DNA of 64,000 nucleotides from Porphyra umbilicalis (lineage: Eukaryota; Rhodophyta; Bangiophyceae; Bangiales; Bangiaceae): contig KV918945.1 in NCBI GenBank assembly GCA_002049455.2, positions 62,001 to 126,000 of the forward strand, in the 5' to 3' direction. The position numbers were made by a program, and so were the translations under genes. The stretch's first letter is position 1, and every line of letters starts with the position of its first letter. Shown one piece after another: positions 43,057-54,430 of the stretch. The notes beneath the pieces were generated by a model, which saw nothing but the letters and a program-made list of their open reading frames with translations, was not told where the DNA came from and did no database searches.

Positions 43057-45270
43057 TCACTCCTCCTCCTCGTCACCACGACGCGAGTCCCGGCGGGAAT
43101 CGCGGCGCGCGCCAACACTGGCCGCCGACTCCTGCGAGACACTACGCGCACATGTGTTGCGCGCCGAGGGCGGAGCCTTCATCGAAGGGCCCCCGCCCTC
43201 ATGGGTCCGACGACCAAGGATGCTCTGCGCGTTGAAACGCGCCGATGTGGCCTCCTCCCCTGGCTGGATAACCTCGAGGTGCTGAGCGAATCGCCCGTAG
43301 TTGGCATCGCCGTCAACGGCGCGAGCCAGGGCCTGTCCAATGATGGACAAAGCCAACTCGACACCCCGTCCGTCCGCACGCTCAACAGCGGTCCGCAGGC
43401 CGGCGATCTGCTCGACCCAGGCGTTAGCCACTGCCGACAAGGCCGCCTCACAGGGCGCGCGGGCGCGCACATCGCGCGCGCGCGCCGACCCAAAAAAGGT
43501 AACCGCCGCGGAGGAAGACGCGCTGGTTGGCCAAGTGGCATCCATCGCCCGGGGCGGAGACGGCGAGCGATCGCGCCGCGGCGAACGCGGGCGGTAGCGG
43601 CCCTCTCGGGCGTCGCCAACGTCGTGAGCCCAGTTCCGACGACCGCAGCGCCACACCCCGGGGTGGTTCGAAGTGATTACAGCCATCGGGAGTGGCGCGT
43701 TCGTGTCCAGCGCCCAGTCGAAATCGACACAAGGGTGACGAAGGCAAAAGCCGTACTCCTTGGTCGCGTCGACCGTGATCCGCACTTGATAGGCTTCCCC
43801 GAAGTCGCGGTCGCGCCAGACAACGTCCTTAAGGACCTCCGGCCAGGAAAACGCCTTCATGGCCTGACGCATCTTGCCGTACAAGACGTACTTGGCCTCG
43901 CCGTCGGGCGCGTCCTTCAACTCGGACGTGTACCACACGTCGAAATGACGAAGCGTCCTATCGTCCAAGTGGACAAAGAACTTGTCCTTCTGTAGGGTGT
44001 GAACCCACGCAGCAACTAAGTTGCAGTAGTACTCGGAGTACACCTCCTGCCACACTGAGCTGTAGGCGTTGCGCAACGCATCCGCCAGGTACGCCACCAC
44101 TACGGGGGTCGCCACCCACAGCCCCGTGTGTAGCTTCCATGCCGGGATAGGTGGAAGCCAACGGGACAAATCTAACGTCCGTGACGCACGGAGAAATCCA
44201 GCCGCCCACGCGGTGGGCATCGACTCGCGACCGCGAAAGAAGCGCGTGTCGGCGGCCCGACGGTGGTCGGATGAAAAAATCGGCAGCCGGAAGGGGTTCG
44301 GTAACCCGGTGACACGCGGACTGCGGTCGTCCTCGACGTCGTCGTTCTCCTCGTGCTTCACCAGCGCGAGCTGTTCAAGGTACGGCTCCAGGCCGGAGTC
44401 GTGCCCGGACAGCACCGAAAGGTCCTCGGCGAGAGTCCGCTTGAGGAAGACGGCCTTCGGTCGGTTGCGCAACAAGCGGCAAAACGAGTTGGCCGCCGCC
44501 TCGACCGTCTCAGTCCACTTCACAGGGAACAGAAGCGCATTGGCGTCAACCAAGCGGTGGAACGGGTGCAGAGGCACTTGGTAGCGCACGACCTCGTTAC
44601 AAAACGACATCACCTCTTGGACACGACGCTGGGGGCACTGGTTCCCAATGTACGGGTCCCCATGGACCTCGGCCACGCGGTCGCCTGCGCGGTCCGGCAA
44701 CCCGGCTTGCGCCATCACGTCAATGAAGTCAGGTAACGCCTCGTACTGCGCGTGTACACGACGTGTGTGCGCACGAGCGCGATTGCGCACGCACATGTCG
44801 TAGAGACAGTTGTCGGTGACCCGCGGGACTCCGTCAACCACCTCCACAGGTTCCGCATGTGCGTAGTACGAGCCGCGAGGCCGAAACAGTCGCAAGATCT
44901 CCGGGTCCGTGGAGCAATCCACTGCCGCATGGCCCCCCGCGGAGGCATGCGCCCCGTCGACGACCGCCCCGCCATCGGCAACGTCACCGTCCACCGCCAT
45001 CGCGGCCGAGTCCGCCATAGCTTTGGCCGTTCGGGGGTGTTGACCCTTGCCGCCGACACCGCGCTTGCCGTCCGTGCCGTGCTTGCCGCCGACGCCGCGC
45101 TCTCCGCCCTTGCCGCGCTTGTTGCCGACGCCGCGCTTGCCGCCGTTGCCGCCCTTGCCGCCGACGCCGCGCTTTCCGCCCTTGCCGCCCTTGCCGCCCA
45201 TGACGCCCTTGACGCACTTGCCGTCCTTGCCGACCCTGCCGACGGGGGCGCCGCTCGTGACCCGCCCCAA
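43057..45270 (-). CDS. Intact 737-codon antisense ORF between gypsy pol and LTR B, function unknown
   Basis: I do not recognise a family. The frame opens at 45270 with Lys/Gly repeats (GGKGGKGGKRGVGGKGG type). A second ATG at 45018 (MADSAAMAVDG) would skip them and may be the real start. The middle, about residues 120-560, is balanced and rich in aromatic residues (SYYAHAEPVEVVDGVP, VIRY-like segments, WQEVYSEYYCNLVAAWVHTL, DDRTLRHFDVWYTSEL), unlike chance GC-rich frames. An Arg/Ser segment (RYRPRSPRRDRSPSPP) and a C-terminus ending RRGDEEEE follow. It lies opposite to pol but inside the span closed by LTR B at 45888, with no stop over 2.2 kb while pol carries five. It could be an antisense accessory gene of the element or a captured gene. 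Confidence 0.65.
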   Translation of the reverse strand: MGRVTSGAPVGRVGKDGKCVKGVMGGKGGKGGKRGVGGKGGNGGKRGVGNKRGKGGERGVGGKHGTDGKRGVGGKGQHPRTAKAMADSAAMAVDGDVADGGAVVDGAHASAGGHAAVDCSTDPEILRLFRPRGSYYAHAEPVEVVDGVPRVTDNCLYDMCVRNRARAHTRRVHAQYEALPDFIDVMAQAGLPDRAGDRVAEVHGDPYIGNQCPQRRVQEVMSFCNEVVRYQVPLHPFHRLVDANALLFPVKWTETVEAAANSFCRLLRNRPKAVFLKRTLAEDLSVLSGHDSGLEPYLEQLALVKHEENDDVEDDRSPRVTGLPNPFRLPIFSSDHRRAADTRFFRGRESMPTAWAAGFLRASRTLDLSRWLPPIPAWKLHTGLWVATPVVVAYLADALRNAYSSVWQEVYSEYYCNLVAAWVHTLQKDKFFVHLDDRTLRHFDVWYTSELKDAPDGEAKYVLYGKMRQAMKAFSWPEVLKDVVWRDRDFGEAYQVRITVDATKEYGFCLRHPCVDFDWALDTNAPLPMAVITSNHPGVWRCGRRNWAHDVGDAREGRYRPRSPRRDRSPSPPRAMDATWPTSASSSAAVTFFGSARARDVRARAPCEAALSAVANAWVEQIAGLRTAVERADGRGVELALSIIGQALARAVDGDANYGRFAQHLEVIQPGEEATSARFNAQSILGRRTHEGGGPSMKAPPSARNTCARSVSQESAASVGARRDSRRDSRRGDEEEE

Positions 45271-45887
45271 CCGAGCACACCAACTCCACGAACCCCAAGG
45301 TTACCCACCTCGCCGTGGCGCGCCCCAACTCAAACAACGCTGTAAGGCAGCAACCTTTGCAAGTGCACTAGGGCACGGGAAGGCCCCGTGCCGCTGGACG
45401 ACCACCACCTGCTTGCACTCGGCACGGTATGAACCGGCCACGGGGTGTCAACCCCCCTCCGCGTCGTGGCTTTCGCCTTGTCGACAGGGTAGCGAAACCC
45501 CGATGACAACGGCGCCAAGTGGCGCTGACGACGATGGCGCAGCGCACACTGGCCACCCCACCGCCGCGACCACTGGTCTTAACCCTGCCCGTCCGCCCGC
45601 GCCCGCGCGTACGCTTCCGGCGACCCGCCTGCGCAGGCACGCTCCACCCCGAGCCTCAGCCCCACAGCGCGAGCTGCCGACCACACGCCCGCACACGCGT
45701 GTTGTTGAGCGGTCGCGGTCGCCACCGACCAACCGCCACCCCCAAGGGGGCCGGATCGGCGCCCCTTCACGGCTCGTGCCGCCAGCGCGGTGACACCCGC
45801 TCGGGTCTGTGCGGGCCCGCGATCGCCCAATCGGGCGCCGGCCTTCCGGGATCTCGCCGGGACGGCTCGAATCTCGCGTTGGAGGTA
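45271..45887. other. Spacer between antisense ORF and LTR B
   Basis: GC-rich sequence, upstream of the antisense ORF on minus and downstream of pol on plus. No TATA box is obvious on minus. Directly before LTR B the plus strand reads CGTTGGAGGTA, only a weak polypurine site. Confidence 0.4.
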
Positions 45888-46275
45888 TGTAGCATATCTC
45901 TGCTCGCAATTGGAAAATTGCCACTGGTAGCCCCCTTGACTGGCTGAATCCACGGATTTGTGTGACTCGGCCTGTGGCAAGCCCTTTGGGGGGCTACTTC
46001 CGCATTGTTCATTTTCTTGTTTGCTTGCCTGTCCTATCTGTTTGCCGGCACGCATTACGATCGATTGATCGGATGGTCGATCGACCAGTGCCGTTGTTTG
46101 TATCAAACCACCGCGGGTCCGGGGTCGCCGTCGTAGGCACCACCCGGCTCCCCATCGGATGCCCTTCAAAAAAAGGTCTTTCTTCCTCGCCGCGACAACG
46201 ATAGAGCTCGCGTTATTGCTTGGCTACGGTCGGTCCCAATACACTGGTAATTGATCCAACGTTATTGATACTACA
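45888..46275 (+). mobile_element. LTR of gypsy family B, copy 2 (3' LTR position)
   Basis: This 388-bp block begins TGTAGCATATCTCTGCTC and ends GATACTACA, the second copy of the LTR at 4253-4646. It lies downstream of the chromodomain gypsy pol in the same orientation, so it is most simply its 3' LTR. The flanking bases on the two sides show no duplication, as expected when the other LTR has been lost. Confidence 0.85.
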
Positions 46276-48221
46276 ACGGTGGTTTACTCAGGGAAGAAAT
46301 GACAGTCGACACCAATATCGATGGTGGCTCGCGGCCATGTCAAGGCCAGCCATAAGACCCGCTGTCCCGGTGCCAGCGCTCGCGCTGCAGCGCGCCTACG
46401 CAAGTGCAGATTCCTGCACTGGACATGCCAATCTTACTTGAGGGGCCCCAGGGCCCCTCATGTAAGGTTGACATGTCGGCAAAAGTGTTTGGTAAACGAA
46501 ATCGGTAAGGGTCAGTATCCCGATCAAGAATTGGTATCGACCATTCGCTCAGCGGTCGGTACATGTCGGTATGGTACTTGTGTGAGTATTTGAACCTGGT
46601 AGAACTCGACCAATGCCACAGCCAGGCACTTGACACACTCACATTAAATGTGGATCTCACGCATTAAAACCGCTGGCGGCGACGAATGTCCAGGCCCACC
46701 AGAAACCGACACTTACAAACCCAATGCCGAATGTCCGGTATAGAAACAACCACCAACTCGCAAACTTTCAGTCTATGGGCGCCGTTCCGATGTGAGGACT
46801 GCATTCTGGAGCTTCTTCCCACGTGCAGGAAACGTACAGTGCCGGTTTTGGGGTACTTTTCGCGCCATCAGTGACGCCATGCTTCCACGGTGGGCATGTG
46901 ACTTGCGTGTTCGACCAGGGAAAGTTGTAAGCATGTACATGACGAGCCTTACAGCCAGTCAGAAGTCCAAAGTGAGCATTGCGGAAGCGCTGTCGGTCGG
47001 GACCGAGAGTGAAGCGCCGGCCCTTGGACTCGGCCTTATCGATTCACGTCACTCGCCGGTCGCACAGTGTACAAATCAGGGGGCTACTGTTCGATTGCAT
47101 GTTCTTTTTTTCGTCTCATGCAAGCCAACCGGCCTGATCCGCCCTATCAGTTTGAGTGGAATGTATTTATCAGATGGATCATTGTTGCAACGGCTATTGC
47201 TGAGCCCGAATCCGCACGCAGCGCTTCACCAGTGTTGCGCGACCCACGCGTATTCAGGCGCTTCTCGCATTGACAGCCCCTGTTCGTCGTAGTCCCGTCG
47301 AAACTCCCATGTCTGTCATCTGAGAGACTATGGCCTCTGGAGGTCAATTTGCGACGCTCCCACACCGTTTTTGGGATTGTTTTTATTGCAAGAGGTATAC
47401 CTGTAGCCACTGACCAGACATACCAGCAATCAAGTGGCGACATATACAATATTGAGAGCACAAGGCAGCCGTGTCTGGCATGCAAAACCTCCTGTGCTGG
47501 TCCAGCTGGCCCGCTCTGCCCGAGCAAGCGTGCACACTGCCTTATGATGACGTCCTTGGGTATCTCCGAACGATAGTGTGGCGGTTGCGCAACTTCCACG
47601 CCACCAAATATCATTCGCGTCGTATTGTTGGCAGCAGAGTGGGCGAGCAGTCTCCTATCGTCATATGTGCATAGATGCATGAGAAAAAATGAGCGTGGCT
47701 TGGCATGCAAGAGAATCATTGACGGGGGGGCGAAGGGACGGGTCTAAGCTGACCCAAGTCAGGTACCGTCGAGGTCGTGGCGCTGGTTGGGTGAAATGCG
47801 GAGGCAAGCAGTTGGTACGGTCGGGTCATGGTGTGGCCAGTGCAGCCTGTGAGAGAGAGAGTGAACGCGAGTGGTGCTGCAACTTCACATCCCAAAATTC
47901 GAGTTCTTACAAAACTGCGAATACCGAGACATTGGTACGAAATCCGTAAATCGGTATACCTATTGGGAAGCGGTGTACAGAATTGCATCATTCGGTGAAC
48001 GCCAATCGTACCTCGAGGGCGCCTCTCCTCCATGCCCTCGATGCCCCCCGACAGGTGTGTCAGGAGATCTCGCAAGTCGCCCGCGTCCGGCCACGCTAAG
48101 GGGCCTGTCACAAATAGCACCGCTAATCGGCAGCTAACTTAACATGCACTAGAGAGACCTCGTACTGTCAACCAGGGTGGCCCGAGATTGACCGCAATCG
48201 GGCCGACCAAATGGGGTCGAC
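46276..48221. other. No recognisable gene
   Basis: Mixed-composition sequence. The longest frames (minus 47147-47719, 190 codons; plus 46792-47292) show no domain. One strong hairpin lies at 46424-46475. Confidence 0.4.
46424..46475. repeat. 52-bp hairpin centred on GGGGCCC-CA-GGGCCCC
   Basis: Two 25-base arms (CATGYCAAYCTTACWTGAGG then GGCCC) pair at 22 of 25 positions around a two-base loop. It could be the core of a small foldback element or act as a terminator-like structure; no target duplication is seen. Confidence 0.75.
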
Positions 48222-49440
48222 TCAAACTCCCGGGATTTCCGTAGTCAAACAAAGAGGCGCGGTACCGGGTCGGATGACCCGCTGGTCAACGGGGGTGCGG
48301 TCCATCCCAGTCGCCACGTGAAGCTCGAGCGCGCCGCTCGGCTTCGCCTTCGTGAGGCTGTCGGCAATGTCGTTGTCTCCCATAACCAGACCGACGTTGG
48401 AGATCTGCCGACGGTTGTAGACCTCCCGAGCCGCCGCAACGTCGGTGAGGAGACGCCTATTCTTTGGGTGCGAGCCACGCGTGACAACGGCAAAGAGCTG
48501 CTTCGAGTTGGTGAGGATGGGCCGCGGGATGTGGCAGTCGTACAACCGCTCCAGGTCGTGACGGAGCATGTAGCCCTAGTCAAGCGCGTCCCCAAAGGCG
48601 TACACCTCACCGGCCATCACAGACCGCACCACGCGGCGCTACATGCGGCTGAAGAACATCACGAAGTGCACCCGTCCGCGACCATCCTCCACTAGTAGAT
48701 TGATGAATCCCAGCTCGGACGACTGGTCGTCGTTGGTCGCAAAAGAGGCGTCTGGAAAAGCGCGTAATTGTAGAGTGGTCCGGTTCGGAGGTGAGTGGTG
48801 CAGCGCTAAAGAAGGGGATGATTGGGCCGCCTTCATTGCCTTGTTCAGGGCCTGCACGAGTCGAGTTTCGTAAGTTGCCTTGCTGACCTGGGCAGCCCTG
48901 ATGATGGTGCACCCAAGATGAGGGCGCATGTGCCCGACCCAAGCAGCAGCCGCCCCGTACCAAGGTGCAGCGGTGGTAAGAGACGCCCGTGGTAAGAAGC
49001 AAGAGCGACGCGACGTAGGCCATCTGGTCGAACCTAAAGGTCCGCGGGAGGCGCCGCGAAGTTATGGCCTGCACGCAGATAATCTCCATCTCATCCATCT
49101 GCTGCGACTTGGCCTAAAACACCCGCAACTTCGTTTTGGTGGCCACATGGAGCTCGTCCGTGCCGCCCAAGAGGCAGTCGTCCACGAACGTACCCATCGC
49201 GCCGACGAGGCCGTTGACACCCTTTTGCACGTAGAGCGCTGGATCTCACAACAGCGGTGTCTGAAGGAGGTCGTCGCGGACGTGCCGCTGTATTGAAACA
49301 CAACAGGAGGTATCTGCGTCACACACCCAATACAACGGACGAACCAGCAGAAGGAACTTATCGGCAGGGAGGTCAAAGAGGTGTTGGTCATCGGGGCTTC
49401 AGTCCAGGAACAGGATGCGGGTGCGTGGGGCGCTGCTCTA
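48222..49440 (-). pseudogene. Copia RT-RNase H fragment of a different family, decayed
   Basis: On minus, pieces in several frames give an RT part (KGVNGLVGAMGTFVDDCLLG, with FVDD as the catalytic box), a connection (RRLPRTFRFDQMAYVASLLL), and RNase H (RAFPDASFATNDDQSSELGF; then PILTNSKQLFAVVTRGSHPK and VGLVMGDNDIADSLTKAKPS). The sequence type, with SSQLGF-like and ADSLTK-like motifs, differs from copia element 1. Frameshifts and stops are frequent, and no LTR is found on either side. Confidence 0.65.
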
Positions 49441-49502
49441 CAGGTCGGCCTGGTTAATGTCGTAAGAAAAGAACCGGAACTGCAGGACCGCCGACGTTGA
49501 TA

Positions 49503-52500
49503 CCTTGACTAGCTGCAGGCCCACCTCCAGTGGCGTTCCGATAGGTCTGCACTTCACCATCCCGAAGTTCTCCAGCACTTGCGCCGAGTACTTTCCCTGC
49601 GATAGCTTGAGGGTGCTCAGCGCCTCGTCACGTCCGTTATCTAGCACGGGGATGACCTTCGCCTTGCCTCTGTCCTTGACCTCAAACCGCTTGTGAAGAG
49701 CGTTCTTCATCTTGGAGATCGCCGCCAGGCTTGATGCTACGAAAAGAAGATCGTCGACGATAACCAGGACAATGATTGTTTCGACGTCATCCTCCAGGAG
49801 GTAAAGGCACGCAGCCGGGTCGATGTAGTCGAACCCCTGCGGCTTGAGAAAGTCGTCAAGCTTGGGGTTCCACATCTAGGGGGCTTGCTTCAGCCCATAG
49901 AGCGCTTGAAAAAGACGACGCACGTTGTCAGGATACTTGAGATCAACAGAGCCGTCTGGCTGCTGCATGTAGACCTCCTTGTCAATGTCGCCGTTCATGA
50001 AGACCGTCTTGACGTCTATCTTATGCAGCTCCCAACTGTTTGCTGCCGACATCGCCAGGATGCATCGGATCGTAGTCAACTTGGCGACCGGCACGAACGT
50101 CTCATTGAAGTCCAGCCCCTTGATCCGCCCGTTTCTCTTGAAACAAAGGCGCGACTTGTGCCGCTTTGTCTTGTTCCAGTTCTCAACCACCTCGTTCTTG
50201 ACCTTGTAAACCCACTTGCCCTTCAGCACGTGTCGACTGACCAGGCCATTCATCAAGCGCCAGGTCTTGTTCTTGCGAATTGCCTCCATCTCCTCTTTCA
50301 TTGAAATTTGCCACTTAGCCGATGCTTGCCCTTGAACTGCTTGCACGTACTTCATGGAAGCCTCTTGAGCAATCAGGTTCCCCGGGCGCCAGCACTCCAC
50401 AGGTGATCGCCGCGCTCCATCTCGCCGACGCAGCGTGTCTTCAGAGCCGCCACAACGTTGAATGTCGTCGGCCGTCTCTTCAGATTTCTGGCCTCGCTGG
50501 TCATCCTTGTCGCCATCATCGGCATCTTTGGCTCGGCCATCGCTTTAGAAACGCCACCCCCACTCTTTTTCGACGACCTCGTCCGCGGGGGAGTCCTCGG
50601 CAACTTCTGCAGGCTCGCTTGCGTTCGTCTTAGCACACACGACGCTTCGTGCCTCGACGATCTTGCCGTTATCGAGAAGACCTTGTACGCTTTGCAGCCG
50701 TCGGGATAGCCTGGGAAGACGCCCTTCGCCGACTTGTGTCCAAACCTGCCGTTAATGTGACTGTTGTGTAGCACCACCCAGCACGTCGACCCAAACACCC
50801 GCATGTGGCTTACAACGGGCTTGTTCCCGGTACACAGCCCATAAGGCGGCTTGCCTACCATATGCGCTCGGCGAGTCACGCTGTTCCTGATGTAGACCGC
50901 CGTCTTTATGGCATCCGCCCAAAGATCTTGGTCGACGTCCTAGTGTCGCATCATTGTGCGTGCCACCTCCACTACAACTCGGCTCAGGCGCTCCGAAACC
51001 CCGGTCTGCTAAGGCGTGTCGGGCACCGTCGTCTGGTGCGTCGTGGCCTTCTCACCATGAAAAGCCTTGATTGCGGTCGTGACAGACTCGCTGCCATTGT
51101 CGGAGCACAGGACCTTGGTTTTGGTTCCAGAGTGCAGCTGGGCCTTCTTCAGCCACTTCTTGTACTCCGCGAGAAGATCATTCTTCCTCTGCGAGAATAA
51201 CACGCTCTTCCAGCCGGAAACGTGGTCGGTGAAGGTGCCGAAGTAAAGCGCACCACTACAGGACAGCTCTGACATTGGCCCTCCCAGGTTCGAGTGCACG
51301 AGCTGCAGGCGCTTGGTCCCTCGACTTCCTGCTGCGCGAGTAATAGACGCCATAGCCGCCTTTCGGTACACGCACGGCTCGCAGACGTCCTTGACCGCCA
51401 TGGACGAGCAATTGAGTCCGTCAATGTCTTTGTGCGTGATCATCCGCCTAACGTCAGCCACGTCAACGTGTCCAAGACGCTCATGCCAGAGTTGCAGAGA
51501 GGCCACTGCAGCAGCATTCGACATTGGATCCTGGTCGAGTTGGTAGAGCCCGTTCTTCCGCGTCGCGCACGCAGCGACGTTTTTGGCGGTCCTGAGGATG
51601 GCCTGACCACCCTTGAATGACATTTCTGCACCGCTTTCCTCCACCATACCGTCCGACATGAGGTTATATCCCATCGTAAGCTCAAGAAGTACTTTCTCCA
51701 TCTTGTTCTTGGTCGTCTTTCCGTGAACAATGACGGTGAGAACGAGGGTCCCGACGCCTGCAGCGGCCGCGGACCCTTTGTTACCCATCTTGACGCCTCG
51801 TCCCGTGGTTGTCTCGTAGGCAACAAAGAACGCGCGCATCCAGCACATGTGTGCAAACGCCACAGAGTAGACCAGCAACTACTTGTAGATGTCATCGTTG
51901 TCAGCCGAATTGCCAACTAAACAGATGGCGCCGTCGGGGTCGCGACCATCATCAGCCGCAATCGCGGCCACCGGGACCTTTCTCTGCTTGTTGGCCTTAA
52001 CCACTGGGCAAACATGAGAGATAAGCCCAGAATTGTGGCAGTTGTAGTACTCAATCTTTAAGGAGCCACCACGGAGGTTTTGATCTCGATAGTAGGCGCC
52101 GAACAGTGACATGTGACCAATACGCTTGATTGCCGGTGACTTGTCAACCGGACGCCGCTCCTTCTGAAGCAAGCGGCTCGTGACGAAGTCAAGGCTTAGC
52201 TCGTCGTCAACTTTGGCGTCTAGAGCCACCAGAAGGTTCACTTTCTTCGTCGTCAGCCCGTTAAGAAGGCTCATGGCAACGTCCATCTCCGTCTATTCGC
52301 TGTACATGGCCTCGAGGATCTCGCCTAGGTTGCCACGCAGTTGATATTCCCCAACACGCTCTCGCCATTATTCATCGTGACTGTGTAGAACTCGTGTCGC
52401 GCCTTCATCTTGTTCATCAAACTCTTGCGGTGGAAGACACCTCACAGCTTCGACCCCATTTCCGCCGTCGTCTCGCTCCCCGACACGTTCTCGAGCTGCT

Positions 52501-52886
52501 CGTACCGGAGAGTGAGCTTGATGATTGCGCTAGCCTTCGTGTCTCGACGCTTCCACGAGGCCAACCCGCGGTCCTCCGAGTCCGCCGGCTTGCTGTCTTC
52601 GTCAAGTATGTCGTCAAGGTCGCGCAGCGCTAGGACCATCTTGATTCGCTGACGCCACTCCTGGAACTTCTTCTTCTTCCGTTGGTCGATCTTTGTGCCG
52701 CCTATGCCGATACGCCTCCGTCCATAATTCCTTCTTGTCGTAGCGCCCGACTTCGTTGAGCCTTGGGCCTTGACCGTCACTTCTGTAAACTACCATGTCC
52801 TCGTCTTGTCCGTACTTGCCACAACCACCGTGACGCAATCTATCATACCTTGCTGTTGTTACAGCACCGGCTCTGGGCCCACAACC
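49503..52886 (-). pseudogene. Copia element 2: decayed relative of element 1, left end missing
   Basis: It lines up with copia element 1 from the gag start (near 52780) through integrase to RT (YVDD region read as VIVDDLLFVASS). Gag keeps KKFQEWRQRIKMVLALRDLD, the knuckle CYNCHNSGLISHVC-like region is degraded, and the integrase keeps LLQWPLCNSGMSVL-type shadows in other frames. Many stops and frameshifts are present. Similarity ends at about 49503 within RT, so RNase H and the 3' LTR are lost. Next to it on minus is LTR 52887-53306, with GGTTGTGGGCCCAGAGCC as primer site. Confidence 0.85.
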
Positions 52887-53306
52887 TGCTGAATCGCAGT
52901 TGGGATAGGGGATGGCGGACCATGATCAAGAGGTTGAGTGGCTTGCGCTTGTAAGTGTAAGAGCGAACGTGCTTCTTTGCTTGTCCTGAGGTACACTCAC
53001 TTCTCCCAACCGAGAGCACCTCTCAAATTGTCCCCACCGTGCCAAGTGCTCCCCCCTCTCGCGCCCACACCGAAGCCCACGCCCTCGCACCAAATCGGAT
53101 CACTTACCAAGTTAAAAGGCCACTAGAGCAAAGCGAAGATCATAATCCAAAACACGCCGAAAGTAACGCTACAAGTTGACTCAAGACGAATGTGGGAAAC
53201 CTGACCACGTCTTGCAAATGTGCCATCTGGGATACCATACGGGCCAACCACCATCATTCATGCTCGAACCGCAAGTAGAGTCGGCGACGAGCATCACCTT
53301 CCAACG
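52887..53306 (-). mobile_element. LTR of copia element 2 (5' LTR)
   Basis: About 420 bp, starting TGCTGAATCGCAGTTGG and ending CTTCCAACG, clearly related to the LTRs of element 1 but with many more changes, including loss of the GT run. It marks the older age of this copy. Confidence 0.88.
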
Positions 53307-54034
53307 TTTCGCATGCGCGTCGTCAACATCCAAAGACGTGCACTGGGTCACACTAGCGTACATCCCACAGGTCGAGACCAAACTGTTAGAGACGCGCGAT
53401 GGCCATCAGGTGCATTTTGAGCTCTTTCAGCGGAGTTTACACCTTGTCTGTCGTCGCAGCGCGCTCGCCAGCCACCATGGGGCGTGTCTCAACAAACCCG
53501 GCGGTGGGCGAGTGCGTGTCTCCCCACATTTCCTCCATTACGTGCGTGAGCAGCGTGGGGAGCGTACTGTACTGTGCCTGAAGGGTATTCTCTGTTTTTC
53601 TACGTGCACTCCCTGCAAGGTGGGACGGGAGGTCTCGTGCTCGGTCTGCGAGGCAGATGCTCCTGGCAGAGACATCCAGGTGACGGTACGGGCGCAGTCC
53701 AAGAAAGTCAGGATGAGGGTCTCTTGGGGCGCTGCCGCGAAGCGTGCAGAGGTAGAGTTGAAGTATTTCCTTAACAGCGTGGTGTCTGCGATGGCCGCGT
53801 GGGCTGGCCTTGGAAACAGACCCCGCGTTCTTTACAAATTGCCAGGTCTCTACCGCCTGAATCTACGTCTCTTACATCTTCGAGGGTATAACTGCTTGCT
53901 CTTTGGATGTGGCGGGCGGGTGAGCGCCCATGTTGGGCGCCACTTTATTGGTATGCTGCCTCGGTCCTGCTCAGTTTACGTTCAGTATCTCAACATAGAC
54001 GGCCCGTGACATCGCGCAAGTAGCTCTCGTACTA
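53307..54034. other. No clear gene
   Basis: A 277-codon plus frame (53176-54009) crosses here but begins inside the LTR. Its later part (RDIQVTVRAQSKKVRMRVSW; GGRVSAHVGRHFIGML) has normal composition but no recognised domain. It may be a chance fusion of LTR and flank. Confidence 0.3.
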
Positions 54035-54430
54035 TTGCTGATCCCTGAATTTTGTCCTTGGGGACAGAAACAGTGACTGACCCAAATAAGCGCATTCTAT
54101 TGGTTTAAATTGACGGTGAGAAGGCATCGAAGCCAAAAGAAAGCCCGCATTCGGTGCCAGGACCTTGCATCTAACAGAACGCACTGTTTGTTGGCGCTTG
54201 GTCCGCCTTTCTTGGAACGGAGGAAGCTGCCCACGCGAGATCCTGAGATGATCTACTGTCCCCTCGCGAGAAGTGCAGAAATAACGAGGAGCAGATGTTG
54301 ATTTCCAGGCTGGATGGGCACATGTTAGCAATCAGGAGCACCAAGTCAGTCACACGGGCGCATCCAATTGGTCGAGAGAGTCGGTCCGCAAGGCAGTCTC
54401 TGTCAACCAGAACAAAACGGGGATCAGAAA
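54035..54430. mobile_element. 396-bp TA-flanked MITE, copy 2
   Basis: Second copy of the MITE at 23893-24291, same orientation, with TA at 54033-54034 and 54431-54432. The right end has decayed (ATCAGAAA in place of ATCAGCAA). Confidence 0.8.

Noticed and set aside
4253-46275. One single 42-kb family B element spanning both LTR B copies
   Set aside because: The flanks CACGAC and ACGGT do not form a target duplication, and unrelated host-like genes lie between; two separate partial copies are simpler.
53176-54009. 277-codon plus frame as a gene
   Set aside because: Its start and first ~40 codons are copia LTR sequence and no domain is visible in the rest.
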